NCBI GenBank assembly: GCA_016720655.1
Contig: JADKKE010000005.1
Location: forward strand, 124,001-188,000
Direction of reading: 5' to 3'
Length of the DNA stretch: 64,000 bases
From: Bacteroidota bacterium
Lineage (GTDB): Bacteria > Bacteroidota > Bacteroidia > AKYH767-A > 2013-40CM-41-45
Shown here: positions 39,039 through 47,044 of the stretch, piece after piece
How positions within the stretch are numbered: the first letter of the stretch is position 1
Layout of the letters: each line of letters begins with the position of its first letter
Position numbers and translations under genes: made by a program
Notes under the pieces: generated by a model
What the model was told of the DNA's origin: nothing
The model's input: the letters and a program-made list of their open reading frames with translations, nothing else
Database searches by the model: none

Positions 39039-39970
39039 TTTCTATAAAAATCAATAAAAGCTTTTGTCCGTATCTCCCTCCCTTTCCCATTCAAATGATA
39101 CACTGTGTCGAAGAAAAGGGAATCATTATACAGGAAATCTTCCGGCGTATTCAGAACCGGTATCAATAATTTTTCCGAAACATCCTGTTGATACCTTTTA
39201 ATCACCTCCTTATTGAGATTAAAAACCGAAACAGGAAAATTCGGATACATAAAATAAATGTGAATATCTTTTTCTTTCGCCAATTTATAAAAATCATTCA
39301 GCATAGATATCCCTTCATATTCTTTATACTTAATGGGATCAATGTCATCAGCACGGATGGAGCTATTCTGATTTTTATGACATTCCACATCACCATACGC
39401 ATTGAAGCAATTCCGTTCGTAAACATTCGGATTCTGATTTGGAGTCTTTGCAATATTTGATTTGGCGAAAACCAATTTTTTAAGGGCAGACAAATTTTCA
39501 ATTGCTGCACTTCGTTTTCTGTCTACAGCATAGCGAATATTACCCATTATGTTTGACTCGAAATAGTCTTTCGCCGGGGGATAATACTCTGCTGCTTTGA
39601 CTTTCAAATCATATTCCCCTTTTTCTGACAAATAATATTCAAGCGAAATGACGACCTCATCTCCGGACTTCATTTGCGATGAAATTTCTTTCAGGATAAA
39701 TTCCAATCCCAATCCTGCGTGCAGTCCCAGATTCACAACGGGCATCTTTAGTTCCGATTCAACCAGCTTACTGTCAATACCAAATGCAAGATTCGACCCT
39801 CCAACGAAAATCAACCGGGGACCATGAATCGAGTCCAGTCGATGGTGTTTGTCGATGATGGCAGCCAGATAATCTGCAGGATCCCTTTTCTCTAACCGGA
39901 TCCCAACCAAGAAAATAGAAAGAGAAACAATCCCGATAAATACAATTGATTTTATATAGAATTGTCGCAT
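38981..39970 (-). CDS. SGNH-like (AlgX/DltD-type) membrane-anchored protein, partner of the MBOAT acyltransferase
   Basis: This 329-aa protein has one N-terminal transmembrane segment (about 7-24) and an extracytoplasmic domain. LIFVGGSNLAFGID (about 54-66, Ser59) fits the block-I Ser region of SGNH hydrolases, and YHLNGKGREIRTKAF near residue 300 resembles the C-terminal DxxH-like block of AlgJ/AlgX/DltD-type proteins. It follows the MBOAT gene by only 7 bp, the usual pairing in which an MBOAT moves acyl groups across the membrane and an SGNH protein transfers them to a polysaccharide. The last residues (GARDEGRKPELLGESD) are encoded by a heptamer repeat, so the C-terminus may have been extended by repeat insertion. 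The acceptor polymer is unknown. Confidence 0.75.
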   Translation of the reverse strand: MRQFYIKSIVFIGIVSLSIFLVGIRLEKRDPADYLAAIIDKHHRLDSIHGPRLIFVGGSNLAFGIDSKLVESELKMPVVNLGLHAGLGLEFILKEISSQMKSGDEVVISLEYYLSEKGEYDLKVKAAEYYPPAKDYFESNIMGNIRYAVDRKRSAAIENLSALKKLVFAKSNIAKTPNQNPNVYERNCFNAYGDVECHKNQNSSIRADDIDPIKYKEYEGISMLNDFYKLAKEKDIHIYFMYPNFPVSVFNLNKEVIKRYQQDVSEKLLIPVLNTPEDFLYNDSLFFDTVYHLNGKGREIRTKAFIDFYRKGLGARDEGRKPELLGESD

Positions 39971-39977
39971 CCTTTTA

Positions 39978-41417
39978 TCAGAATTGAAAATAAATGAACG
40001 GTTGTTCCTGAACCGGTCTTAATAGAAATATCGCCAGTACCAGAACATAATAAAATGACCAGCGAAATACCCTGTTCCAGGTATTTCCTGTTGATTCAAT
40101 TGCATAGGCATTGTTTCTTCCGCTCCATTCAATGCAAAGGAAAAACAACAGCAACAAACACAACATCTTCGAAGGCAGAAGTGGCAGCAAAAACAAAGAA
40201 GCAGAAAATACTTCTCCAACAATTGCAAATGCCTGTACCAGATTTTCTGATCTAAAAAAGATCCATGCAAATACGGTGAGCAAGAAGGTGACGAGAATAT
40301 TTACAGCATCTCTGATATTTGGAAAAATCTTACCATTGGCCACAGTATCCAGATGCGTTCGGTTCCTTTTCAATAGAATAGACGGTAGAATATACAATGC
40401 ATTCAATACACCCCATGCAATGAAGGTCCAGTTTGCTCCGTGCCAGAATCCGCTGATAAGAAAAATAATAAATGTGTTGAGAACTGTTCTTGCCATCCCA
40501 AGCCGACTTCCACCCAAGGGGATATACAAGTAATCCCTGAACCAGGATGTAAGAGAAATATGCCAGCGTCTCCAGAATTCTGCAATGTCTCTGGAAAAAT
40601 AAGGGAAGGAAAAATTTCTCAGCAATTCAATCCCAAGCAAACGGGCAGTGCCCAAAGCGATATCTGAATATCCTGAAAAATCTCCGTAAATCTGAAATGC
40701 AAAAAATACCGCTCCAAGAAAAAGTGTGCTCCCGGAATAATCTGAAGAATGATTAAAGATCAGGTTGCTATAATTCGCACAATTATCTGCAATGACAATT
40801 TTCTTAAACAATCCCCATAAGATTTGCTTTAAACCATCGACTGCTTTTGGATAACTCCATGTTCGCGGTTTTTCAAGTTGAGGAAGTAAATGTGTAGCGC
40901 GTTCAATGGGTTCGGCTACCAGTAAGGGAAAAAAGCTGACAAAAAGAGAGTAGTTAACCACACTTGCACACGGCTCAATCTTCTTGTTGTAAATATCAAA
41001 TAAATAAGATAGGCCATGAAAGGTATAAAATGAAATTCCTACCGGAAGAATGATATTCAATGTACTCGCGTGTGCATGCAATCCAAAAGACTCCAACAAC
41101 ACAGAAAAATTTTCAATGAAAAAGTTAAAGTATTTGAAAAACCCCAGGAAGCCCAGGTTAATTACAACACTCAGTCCCAACCAAATCCTGCGCGTTTTCA
41201 GGTTTTTAGATTTGTGGATTTTGCTCCCGGTATAGAAATCGAGTCCGGTGGAGAATGCCAGAAGGAAAAGAAATCTCCAATCCCAGCAGGCATAAAAAAA
41301 GTAACTGGCAAATAACAAAACGCTATTCTGCAATTGCAATGAATTTCTATTCAGCAACCAGAGTAGTACAAAAAGAAGTGGTAGAAAAAATGCAAACTCT
41401 ATTGAGTTAAACAACAT
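39978..41417 (-). CDS. MBOAT family membrane-bound O-acyltransferase (AlgI/PatA-like)
   Basis: This 479-aa polytopic membrane protein has about 11 hydrophobic segments. It carries the AlgI-type signatures PVGISFYTFHGLSYLFDIY (about 126-144), IYGDFSGYSDIALGTARLLG (about 243-262), FWRRWHISLTSWFRDYLYIP (about 281-300) and the catalytic H326 in SGFWHGANWTFIAWG. The family O-acylates (usually O-acetylates) extracellular polysaccharides or cell-wall glycans. It forms an operon with the SGNH-like protein downstream (7-bp gap). No exopolysaccharide synthesis genes are nearby, so the substrate may be made elsewhere. Confidence 0.93.
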   Translation of the reverse strand: MLFNSIEFAFFLPLLFVLLWLLNRNSLQLQNSVLLFASYFFYACWDWRFLFLLAFSTGLDFYTGSKIHKSKNLKTRRIWLGLSVVINLGFLGFFKYFNFFIENFSVLLESFGLHAHASTLNIILPVGISFYTFHGLSYLFDIYNKKIEPCASVVNYSLFVSFFPLLVAEPIERATHLLPQLEKPRTWSYPKAVDGLKQILWGLFKKIVIADNCANYSNLIFNHSSDYSGSTLFLGAVFFAFQIYGDFSGYSDIALGTARLLGIELLRNFSFPYFSRDIAEFWRRWHISLTSWFRDYLYIPLGGSRLGMARTVLNTFIIFLISGFWHGANWTFIAWGVLNALYILPSILLKRNRTHLDTVANGKIFPNIRDAVNILVTFLLTVFAWIFFRSENLVQAFAIVGEVFSASLFLLPLLPSKMLCLLLLFFLCIEWSGRNNAYAIESTGNTWNRVFRWSFYYVLVLAIFLLRPVQEQPFIYFQF

Positions 41418-41586
41418 AGGGCTGATGGATCTTTTGCAACTATCACGAAAGCTCCGGCTCTATGATCGACCGACAAGGTGAAGTGAAAATCCATGCTAAA
41501 TATATAAAAAACACAATCAACTCATTGTTCCCGGTAAACGTGAATTCAAAAAATAATATGAAACAAGGATCTTATGACCGTTGAAC

Positions 41587-42024
41587 CTACAAATTCAACC
41601 AGTCTATACGAGACATCTCAAATTTTATCTCTCCATTCCCATGAACACCAACTTCTTTCCATCCCAATTTACGATAGAATAATTCTGCTCTGGTATTCGC
41701 TGAAGTTCCAAGCCAAACCGTTTCATGTGTTTGAGAAAAATACCAGTTGAGCATAAGGTCATGCAAGGTTTTACCAATTCCCTGCCCTTCAAATTCAGGC
41801 AGGATGAATAAAGCCCAGATATTATTCTCTTGTAAATCAGTGACTGCGAATCCAACTATTTTGTTTTCAATTTCGCACACCCAGGCTTTTCCCCGCTTAA
41901 ACATAAACTCTTCATAATCCTTCTCTTTAATCGAATCAGGATTGGAAAGAATATTCTCTTTCACTGCCATTCGCACATGCATGATTTGAGGAATATCTGC
42001 ACTTTGTGCTTCTCTGAATTTCAT
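41587..42024 (-). CDS. GNAT family N-acetyltransferase
   Basis: This 145-aa cytoplasmic protein has the GNAT fold. The central strand is VGFAVTDLQENNIWALFILP, and the acetyl-CoA loop is EFEGQGIGKTLHDLML (about 84-99, matching Q/RxxGxG/A). A C-terminal LYxKxGW-type segment (ELFYRKLGWKEVG) follows at about 113-125. The substrate is unknown. It lies 45 bp downstream of the broken FGE-like gene on the same strand. Confidence 0.88.
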   Translation of the reverse strand: MKFREAQSADIPQIMHVRMAVKENILSNPDSIKEKDYEEFMFKRGKAWVCEIENKIVGFAVTDLQENNIWALFILPEFEGQGIGKTLHDLMLNWYFSQTHETVWLGTSANTRAELFYRKLGWKEVGVHGNGEIKFEMSRIDWLNL

Positions 42025-42068
42025 GAAAAATCGAAATTGTTTAAGCCAGGTTTTCTAAGGAAGCACTT

Positions 42069-42850
42069 CTAAAAATACCGAAAACCGATATGACTCGCCG
42101 CAGTCTCCATCAACGCGTGCGATTCCAGGAACAAGGAATTTTCAGAGTCAACAAACCCTCCGCCTTTGGTCATCCCTTTGGTCGCAATCATTTCCGCAGC
42201 ATTCCCTGCCATATTGTAAATACCGAATGAACAAGGCCAATAAGACTTCACCGGTGCCAGCATAAGGATATCTTCCGGATCAGGAGTATTTGGATCAGTG
42301 TGAGGGGGCAGATCTGTTCGTTTGTAATTCGCCATTGGAACACCGTGTTATTCTTCAATCCAATGCCCGTCGGATAAATTGCTTCAAGATTTTTTCCTTT
42401 CGCTGCCTTCATCCATTCTTCTTCATTTGGCAAACGAATCTGTACTTTTTTATATTTTCTACCCGGGAAGGAATTGTATTTCATACTGAGCCATTCGCAA
42501 AATAAAACAGCTGCATCATACGATACATTCACTACCGGAAACTCATCATATTGCTTGTCTGAATGGTACAATTTTGCCAGCGAAGCGATATAAACCGGTT
42601 GTTTTAACCAACCTTCTGTATATACCATTGCAATCTGATATTCCTCCTTTTTTTTATTCGCCAGGAGATCTTTCAAAAATTGCCTGTACAACCAGTTGTT
42701 TGTTTCGTATTTACATGCAAACAAATTCTCGCTAATTTTAACTACAGATTTTTCGATATACTCTGCATCCAGAATCTGTTTTTCCTTCTGACCGTACCCG
42801 GACAATGAAACGCAGACAAACAAAATCTGAAACAAAAAGTTTTTTTTCAT
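42069..42850 (-). pseudogene. Formylglycine-generating-enzyme (SUMF1)-like secreted protein, frameshifted
   Basis: From ATG 42850 (MKKNFLFQILFVCVSLSGYG, a signal peptide) the reading frame runs to about 42332 and breaks; the rest (ANYKRTDLPPHTDPNTPD to GFRYF) is in another frame ending at 42069. Adding one G at CAATGG(G)CGAAT restores a 260-aa SUMF1/FGE-sulfatase-type protein. Family blocks are FPVVNVSYDAAVLFCEWLS, RLPNEEEWMKAAKG and GNAAEMI...GGGF. Bacteroidota use this fold in gliding lipoproteins such as GldJ and GldK and in many others; I cannot assign which. The Cys pair of a true FGE is not seen, so it is probably non-catalytic. The break may be a sequencing error. Confidence 0.75.
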
Positions 42851-43059
42851 ATTTCTCTCAGGATAATTGAAGTCGAATAAAAGAAGCCACCTCAACAGCT
42901 TGTTTTACTGGATCCAAACTAAAAGTTACTGATCTACTTATTTGGTATTAAATTTAGTAGGCATTCTATTGAATTCACAAAATTCTGGAGTTTTATTCAA
43001 ATTTTACCAAATTAATCACTTTTCAACTGATTTTTCCGCATTGCTACAGAAAAACCGAG

Positions 43060-43264
43060 GCATCACTTTGGCTTTGATAAAGGAATCAATAACGTTTCAT
43101 CTGTACTGAAATAGCAGAAGCGTGAAGGGTATTGATCATTGAAGCAGTCCTTTATGTCCGACAGAAGATGCGGTAATTAAATATCACAGTCAGTCTAATG
43201 CATTTTTCAAAGTTCCCGGAACACCAAATGCATATTCAGGAGTACAAATAATTATACCATCATC
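43060..43264 (-). pseudogene. Remnant of an NAD(P)H-dependent FMN reductase gene
   Basis: Within the 703-bp gap, the minus strand from 43264 reads DDGIIICTPEYAFGVPGTLK then NALD, the FMN-binding loop of NADPH-dependent FMN reductases. After stops and shifts, weaker blocks LITASSV, TLHASAISVQM and TLLIPLSKPK occur in the right order. The N-terminal third is absent and there are several stops, so this is a decayed gene and not a single sequencing error. Nothing else is seen in this gap apart from the promoter of the following gene. Confidence 0.65.
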
Positions 43265-43457
43265 TTCTCTTTTCTAAAATTAACAATTGAAAGTGGGGAC
43301 TATCAGAATCCAAATCGGGGGAAACTCCTGAGATTGCTAGAATTTTTATCATGATTGTATTTATGGGTCCAAAATTACACAAATGAATCTTTTTCAGAAT
43401 ATGATACATATCGCTTATTTTCAATAATATACAGTCTTCTCGGCAGATCGGATTGAG

Positions 43458-43487
43458 TTTGAAATATCATCTGTTTAACTATATTTG
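43458..43487 (+). promoter_or_regulatory. Bacteroidota-type promoter of the secreted 535-aa protein
   Basis: TTTG at 43458-43461 and TATATTTG at 43480-43487 are 18 bp apart, a full match to the TTTG-N19-TAnnTTTG consensus of the Bacteroidota primary sigma factor. Transcription would start near 43494, giving a leader of about 60 nt before ATG 43554. It rules out an ATG at 43485. Confidence 0.7.
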
Positions 43488-43553
43488 AATCCCATTTCTC
43501 CGAAGAAAACTTTCTATTTATATACAATCAATCTTAAACCCAGACCAATTCTC

Positions 43554-45161
43554 ATGAAAATTCGTTCGCTTATTATTCTCGCTACACTGTTCCTTCCACA
43601 GATTATGACCGGACAGGTGAAGCTCTCTACCGATTTCAAGATCAAAGTTTCCGAACCTTACAAAGTTGTCGATGCCCGCAACAAGGAATATTTCGGTGAT
43701 GGCGCAGGACATATTGTTTCCGTTAAAAAAGACGATGAAACTGTGATCATTCAGAAATTCAATGTTTCTGATGGAAAAGAAATTTCACGAAAAGAATACA
43801 AAGATCTTCCGGACAAAACTGAACTGCAAGATATTGTTCAAGTTGGTACAAAATTGTACTTCATTTATACAGTAGCTAAAAAAGGAGATCTATTTGATGT
43901 GTGTTCACGTGAAGTAGATATGACGAAAGCCAGTTTCGACGCTCCAAAAACTTTATTCACCACGAAAGGCGATATTTCACGCACAGCACCAACTGAAATT
44001 ATTGGTTTCTGGGGAATGCAAAAAGGACCATTTCTCACTGTAGTACATTCTTTTGATGATTCAAAAATTCTGATGAATTATCGCCGAATTCCTCTCGTTA
44101 AAAAGGATTCTAAAAATAAAGACATCCTGGGATTTTATGTATTCGACAATTCAATGAATAAAATCTGGGGTGATGAAGTAACAATGCCGCATACTGAAAA
44201 AGAGATGAACAATCTTGCATACAGTGTTACAAAAGACGGTACAGCACACATGCTGGCGTATCTGAATGAAAGCAAATCCTTCGAGTTGATTAATATTACT
44301 GCTCCCGCTACTTTGACGAATAAAAAAATAGAATTGGGTGGAACAGTAATGTTTCAAAAGTTCGATGTGAAAGAAGATGCAGGCGGAAACCTGGTGTGCA
44401 CCGGTTATTATGCAAAAGGTGTAGATGTTAAGGTTAACTGGACCGGCAACGCGGCATTGAGTTGGAATATTGATGGTATCAAAATTTTCAGACTTGATCC
44501 TGCAGGTGCGGTTCTTGACAACAAAGACTATGAATTCCCAATGAGCATTATCAATCAGTTTGAAAGTAAAAAAACACAGGAAAAAAATGCTAAACGTGAA
44601 GGCGAAGGCAAGGCCGGTATCCCGGATCTTGTATTGCGTGATGTTGTGAATAATGAAGATGGAAGTACAACAATTACAGGAGAACAATATTATGTCAGGA
44701 ATGAATTTTACATCAACTCGACCAAAACTGTTTATTACTACGGAGATATTGTGATGACTAGAATTGCCAAGGATGGTAAAGTTCAATGGATGAAAAAACT
44801 TCCTAAAAATCAAGCCGGATTTGTCGGCAAAGGTGGTAATGGAATTCGTTACATCAATGGCAAATCTGCGAGCTATGTATTGTATGTTGACAACAAGAAA
44901 AATGCAGAAATGAAAGAAAACTCAGCCCCTGAAAAACACATGGATGGAAAAGGTGGTTTCCTCACTGCTTACAAAGTTGATAATGCAACAGGCGATGTTT
45001 CGAAACATTTGCTCTTCGATATGGATGATCTTCAAGGGGAAGAGATTTTCCAGTTCAATACATCACGTATTTTCGAACCGGAACCAAATATCTTTTTCCT
45101 TGAATCCTATATGAAAAAGAAGCAGGATAAAATGATTCGAATTGAATTGGCCACAAAATAA
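43554..45161 (+). CDS. Secreted protein of unknown function, beta-propeller-like
   Basis: ATG 43554 (MKIRSLIILATLFLPQIMTG) opens a signal peptide and lies downstream of a clear promoter, so I prefer it to the in-frame ATG at 43485. The product is 535 aa. There is no T9SS tail and no transmembrane segment after the signal, so it is probably periplasmic. The body consists of repeated beta-hairpin blocks (EYFGDGAGHIVSVKKDDETV, QDIVQVGTKLYFIYTVAKKG, LVCTGYYAKG, GEQYYVRNEFYINSTKTVYY) like a propeller. I do not recognise a named family; similar proteins are annotated as hypothetical in Bacteroidota. A strong bidirectional terminator follows. Confidence 0.75.
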   Translation: MKIRSLIILATLFLPQIMTGQVKLSTDFKIKVSEPYKVVDARNKEYFGDGAGHIVSVKKDDETVIIQKFNVSDGKEISRKEYKDLPDKTELQDIVQVGTKLYFIYTVAKKGDLFDVCSREVDMTKASFDAPKTLFTTKGDISRTAPTEIIGFWGMQKGPFLTVVHSFDDSKILMNYRRIPLVKKDSKNKDILGFYVFDNSMNKIWGDEVTMPHTEKEMNNLAYSVTKDGTAHMLAYLNESKSFELINITAPATLTNKKIELGGTVMFQKFDVKEDAGGNLVCTGYYAKGVDVKVNWTGNAALSWNIDGIKIFRLDPAGAVLDNKDYEFPMSIINQFESKKTQEKNAKREGEGKAGIPDLVLRDVVNNEDGSTTITGEQYYVRNEFYINSTKTVYYYGDIVMTRIAKDGKVQWMKKLPKNQAGFVGKGGNGIRYINGKSASYVLYVDNKKNAEMKENSAPEKHMDGKGGFLTAYKVDNATGDVSKHLLFDMDDLQGEEIFQFNTSRIFEPEPNIFFLESYMKKKQDKMIRIELATK

Positions 45162-45188
45162 TTTTTAACCACATTTTATTCAGGATTA

Positions 45189-45221
45189 AAAAAATCCGGT
45201 CTGTAACAGACCGGATTTTTT
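45189..45221. terminator. Bidirectional intrinsic terminator between convergent genes
   Basis: A 15-bp perfect inverted repeat (A6TCCGGTCTG at 45189-45203 and CAGACCGGAT6 at 45207-45221) has a 3-nt loop. Its A and T runs serve both the plus-strand secreted-protein gene and the minus-strand GyrI-like gene. Confidence 0.92.
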
Positions 45222-45308
45222 ATTTCACAGAATTCCTTTTCCAACGATATGTTCAGACAAAAGCAAAATAATTCCTTATTTGTTTCTTTTAAAATTTTTT
45301 ACTCAGTA

Positions 45309-45716
45309 TTAACTATTCATCCTTACCATACATTTTACATCCTTTTCATTCACATACCATTCAACACAATATCCCTGTGAATCGATGCCCGGGATGTGAA
45401 GCAACTTTTGAAAGGCAATTCCAATTGCAGGAAAATCCTTCTGATAATCGCGAATCATTATACAATTGTATTTCCCTTTTCGAATCACCAACCTTTCACT
45501 CTTTAATTCCTCTGCTTCACCAGGAAACAATTCTTCAGTTGCAGCTTTGTATTCAATTTTTCCATTCTCCGGACGAGACAATCCAAATTTTCTTCGCTCG
45601 TGTATGTTTGGAATTAGTACCGCCAAATTTTCATGAGCATTCATAATGCCTTCCGGAAATGATTTTGCTTTGATACAAACAACTTTAATATCCTGCTCCA
45701 GTGTTATTGTTTCCAT
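45309..45716 (-). CDS. GyrI-like small-molecule-binding (effector-binding) protein
   Basis: This 135-aa soluble protein resembles the stand-alone GyrI/AraC-effector-binding fold. N-terminal IKVVCIKAKSFPEGIMNAHE, the block YKAATEELFPGEAEELKSER and the C-terminal YCVEWYVNEKDVKCMVRMN are in the order usual for this group. It has no DNA-binding domain, so it probably binds or sequesters a small molecule or modulates a partner; the ligand is unknown. A candidate promoter (TACATTTG box) lies about 35 bp upstream. Confidence 0.65.
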   Translation of the reverse strand: METITLEQDIKVVCIKAKSFPEGIMNAHENLAVLIPNIHERRKFGLSRPENGKIEYKAATEELFPGEAEELKSERLVIRKGKYNCIMIRDYQKDFPAIGIAFQKLLHIPGIDSQGYCVEWYVNEKDVKCMVRMNS

Positions 45717-45750
45717 GATTTAGAAGCTTCTGAAATTTAATTCTTGCTTA

Positions 45751-45780
45751 CAAATGTATCAGGAAATGAACTTATGCAAT
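45751..45780 (-). promoter_or_regulatory. Candidate Bacteroidota-type promoter of the GyrI-like gene
   Basis: On the minus strand ATTG (45780-45777) and TACATTTG (45758-45751) are 18 bp apart, close to TTTG-N19-TAnnTTTG. The start near 45745 would leave a leader of about 28 nt to the ATG at 45716. Confidence 0.5.
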
Positions 45781-46004
45781 CGGTAAAATACGACAGATTG
45801 AGGGGGTGTATGCGAATTTGTGGATTGGGATAAAACTCAATCTTTTGAAAATCATTTAAATAAACCCTCATGATTCTTTTTAAACGATTTTTTGAGACAT
45901 TCTCATTGGAGAAGATGGACAAGAAATAGCTGCAAATATTCCAAAAGATTGAAATTCGTCGATCACTAATCCTACCTTTACAATGACTCATAAAATATTT
46001 CTAA

Positions 46005-47036
46005 ATGACCGATCATTCGAATTTGTATCCGGGAAAGAGCCGACAGTTTATAGTAATCTCTATCATTGCAATACTGTTGCTTTTCTTAATTTTCAGCTTG
46101 AATGCATTCATCAATGCATTTCTTGGAGCGCTAATATTTTATGTTCTGTTCCGGAAGTTCATGCACAAACTTGTCATCAAATACAAGTGGAGAAAATGGA
46201 TTGCAGCTACCTTAATCATTTTCATTTCTCTATTGGTGATCATTATTCCTGTATTCGGCTTGCTCTATGTGCTGATCGACAGATTGCAAAATATCCTAAG
46301 CAACCCACAGGACCTTGTCGCCGGATACAATACCTTGATAGGTAAAATCAATGGCATCTTTAATAAAGAACTTATCAGTAGCACAACGCTCTCCGGGTAT
46401 TTAAAAACACTTGCTGCCGAAATTCCAACTCTACTCAATTCATCACTTATGCTGTTGGGAAGTTTGCTGATGATGTATTTTCTCCTGTTCTATTTACTCA
46501 TCAACCAGGGTAAAACAGAAAAATCATTTTTCGTTTACCTCCCCTTTTCAAAAGGAGGAATTAACATTCTCACCAAAGAACTTCACGACATGACCTATGC
46601 GAATGCAATCGCTGTTCCCTTGATCGCTGTTTGCCAGGGCATCGTTGCTTCCATCGGATTCTGGATCTTCGGCTTGAACGACCCTTTCTTTTGGGGAATG
46701 CTCTGTGGTTGCACCAGTATTATTCCGGTAATCGGAGCCGGATTGATCTGGTTCCCTGCCGGTATCTTTCTACTCTCGACAACAGATTCATGGCACGGAA
46801 TAGGAATCCTGTTGTATGGTGGCATTGTTATTTCGACAATCGACAATATTTTTCGCTTCTTTTTTGCAAGATGGTTTGCTGATGTACATCCAATCATTAC
46901 CATTTTTGGTGTGATTGTCGGGTTAAAATGGTTTGGTTTACCCGGACTGGTATTTGGTCCGCTTTTAATTTCATATTTCTTTTTGCTTCTCAAAATTTAC
47001 AGGAAAGAATTTGTGACAGAAGTACAATCAGGATAA
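46005..47036 (+). CDS. AI-2E family transporter (PerM/YdiK-like)
   Basis: This 343-aa inner-membrane protein of the AI-2E exporter/PerM family has about eight transmembrane segments. Family features include the paired helices near the N-terminus (QFIVISIIAILLLFLIFSLN), the soluble loop with LIDRLQNILSNPQDLVAGYN, and the C-terminal block DNIFRFFFARWFADVHPIIT (about 285-305) followed by GLPGLVFGPLLISYFF. The family includes TqsA, which affects AI-2 export in E. coli, but most members have unknown or osmolyte-related substrates. It is followed after 8 bp by an AsmA-like protein on the same strand, so they form an operon. Confidence 0.9.
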   Translation: MTDHSNLYPGKSRQFIVISIIAILLLFLIFSLNAFINAFLGALIFYVLFRKFMHKLVIKYKWRKWIAATLIIFISLLVIIIPVFGLLYVLIDRLQNILSNPQDLVAGYNTLIGKINGIFNKELISSTTLSGYLKTLAAEIPTLLNSSLMLLGSLLMMYFLLFYLLINQGKTEKSFFVYLPFSKGGINILTKELHDMTYANAIAVPLIAVCQGIVASIGFWIFGLNDPFFWGMLCGCTSIIPVIGAGLIWFPAGIFLLSTTDSWHGIGILLYGGIVISTIDNIFRFFFARWFADVHPIITIFGVIVGLKWFGLPGLVFGPLLISYFFLLLKIYRKEFVTEVQSG

Positions 47037-47044
47037 ATCTAATC

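Noticed and set aside
38848..39057. Small plus-strand open frame through the GGGACGR repeats
   Set aside because: It is made of repeat sequence and the antisense of the SGNH-like gene; no coding signs.
44151..44813. 220-aa minus-strand open frame
   Set aside because: It is the mirror of the intact secreted-protein gene on the plus strand; it has no start context and no recognisable domain.
46928..47044. Longer start for the AsmA-like gene
   Set aside because: It lies inside the permease gene in another frame; ATG 47045 follows the permease stop by 8 bp and opens a normal membrane anchor.
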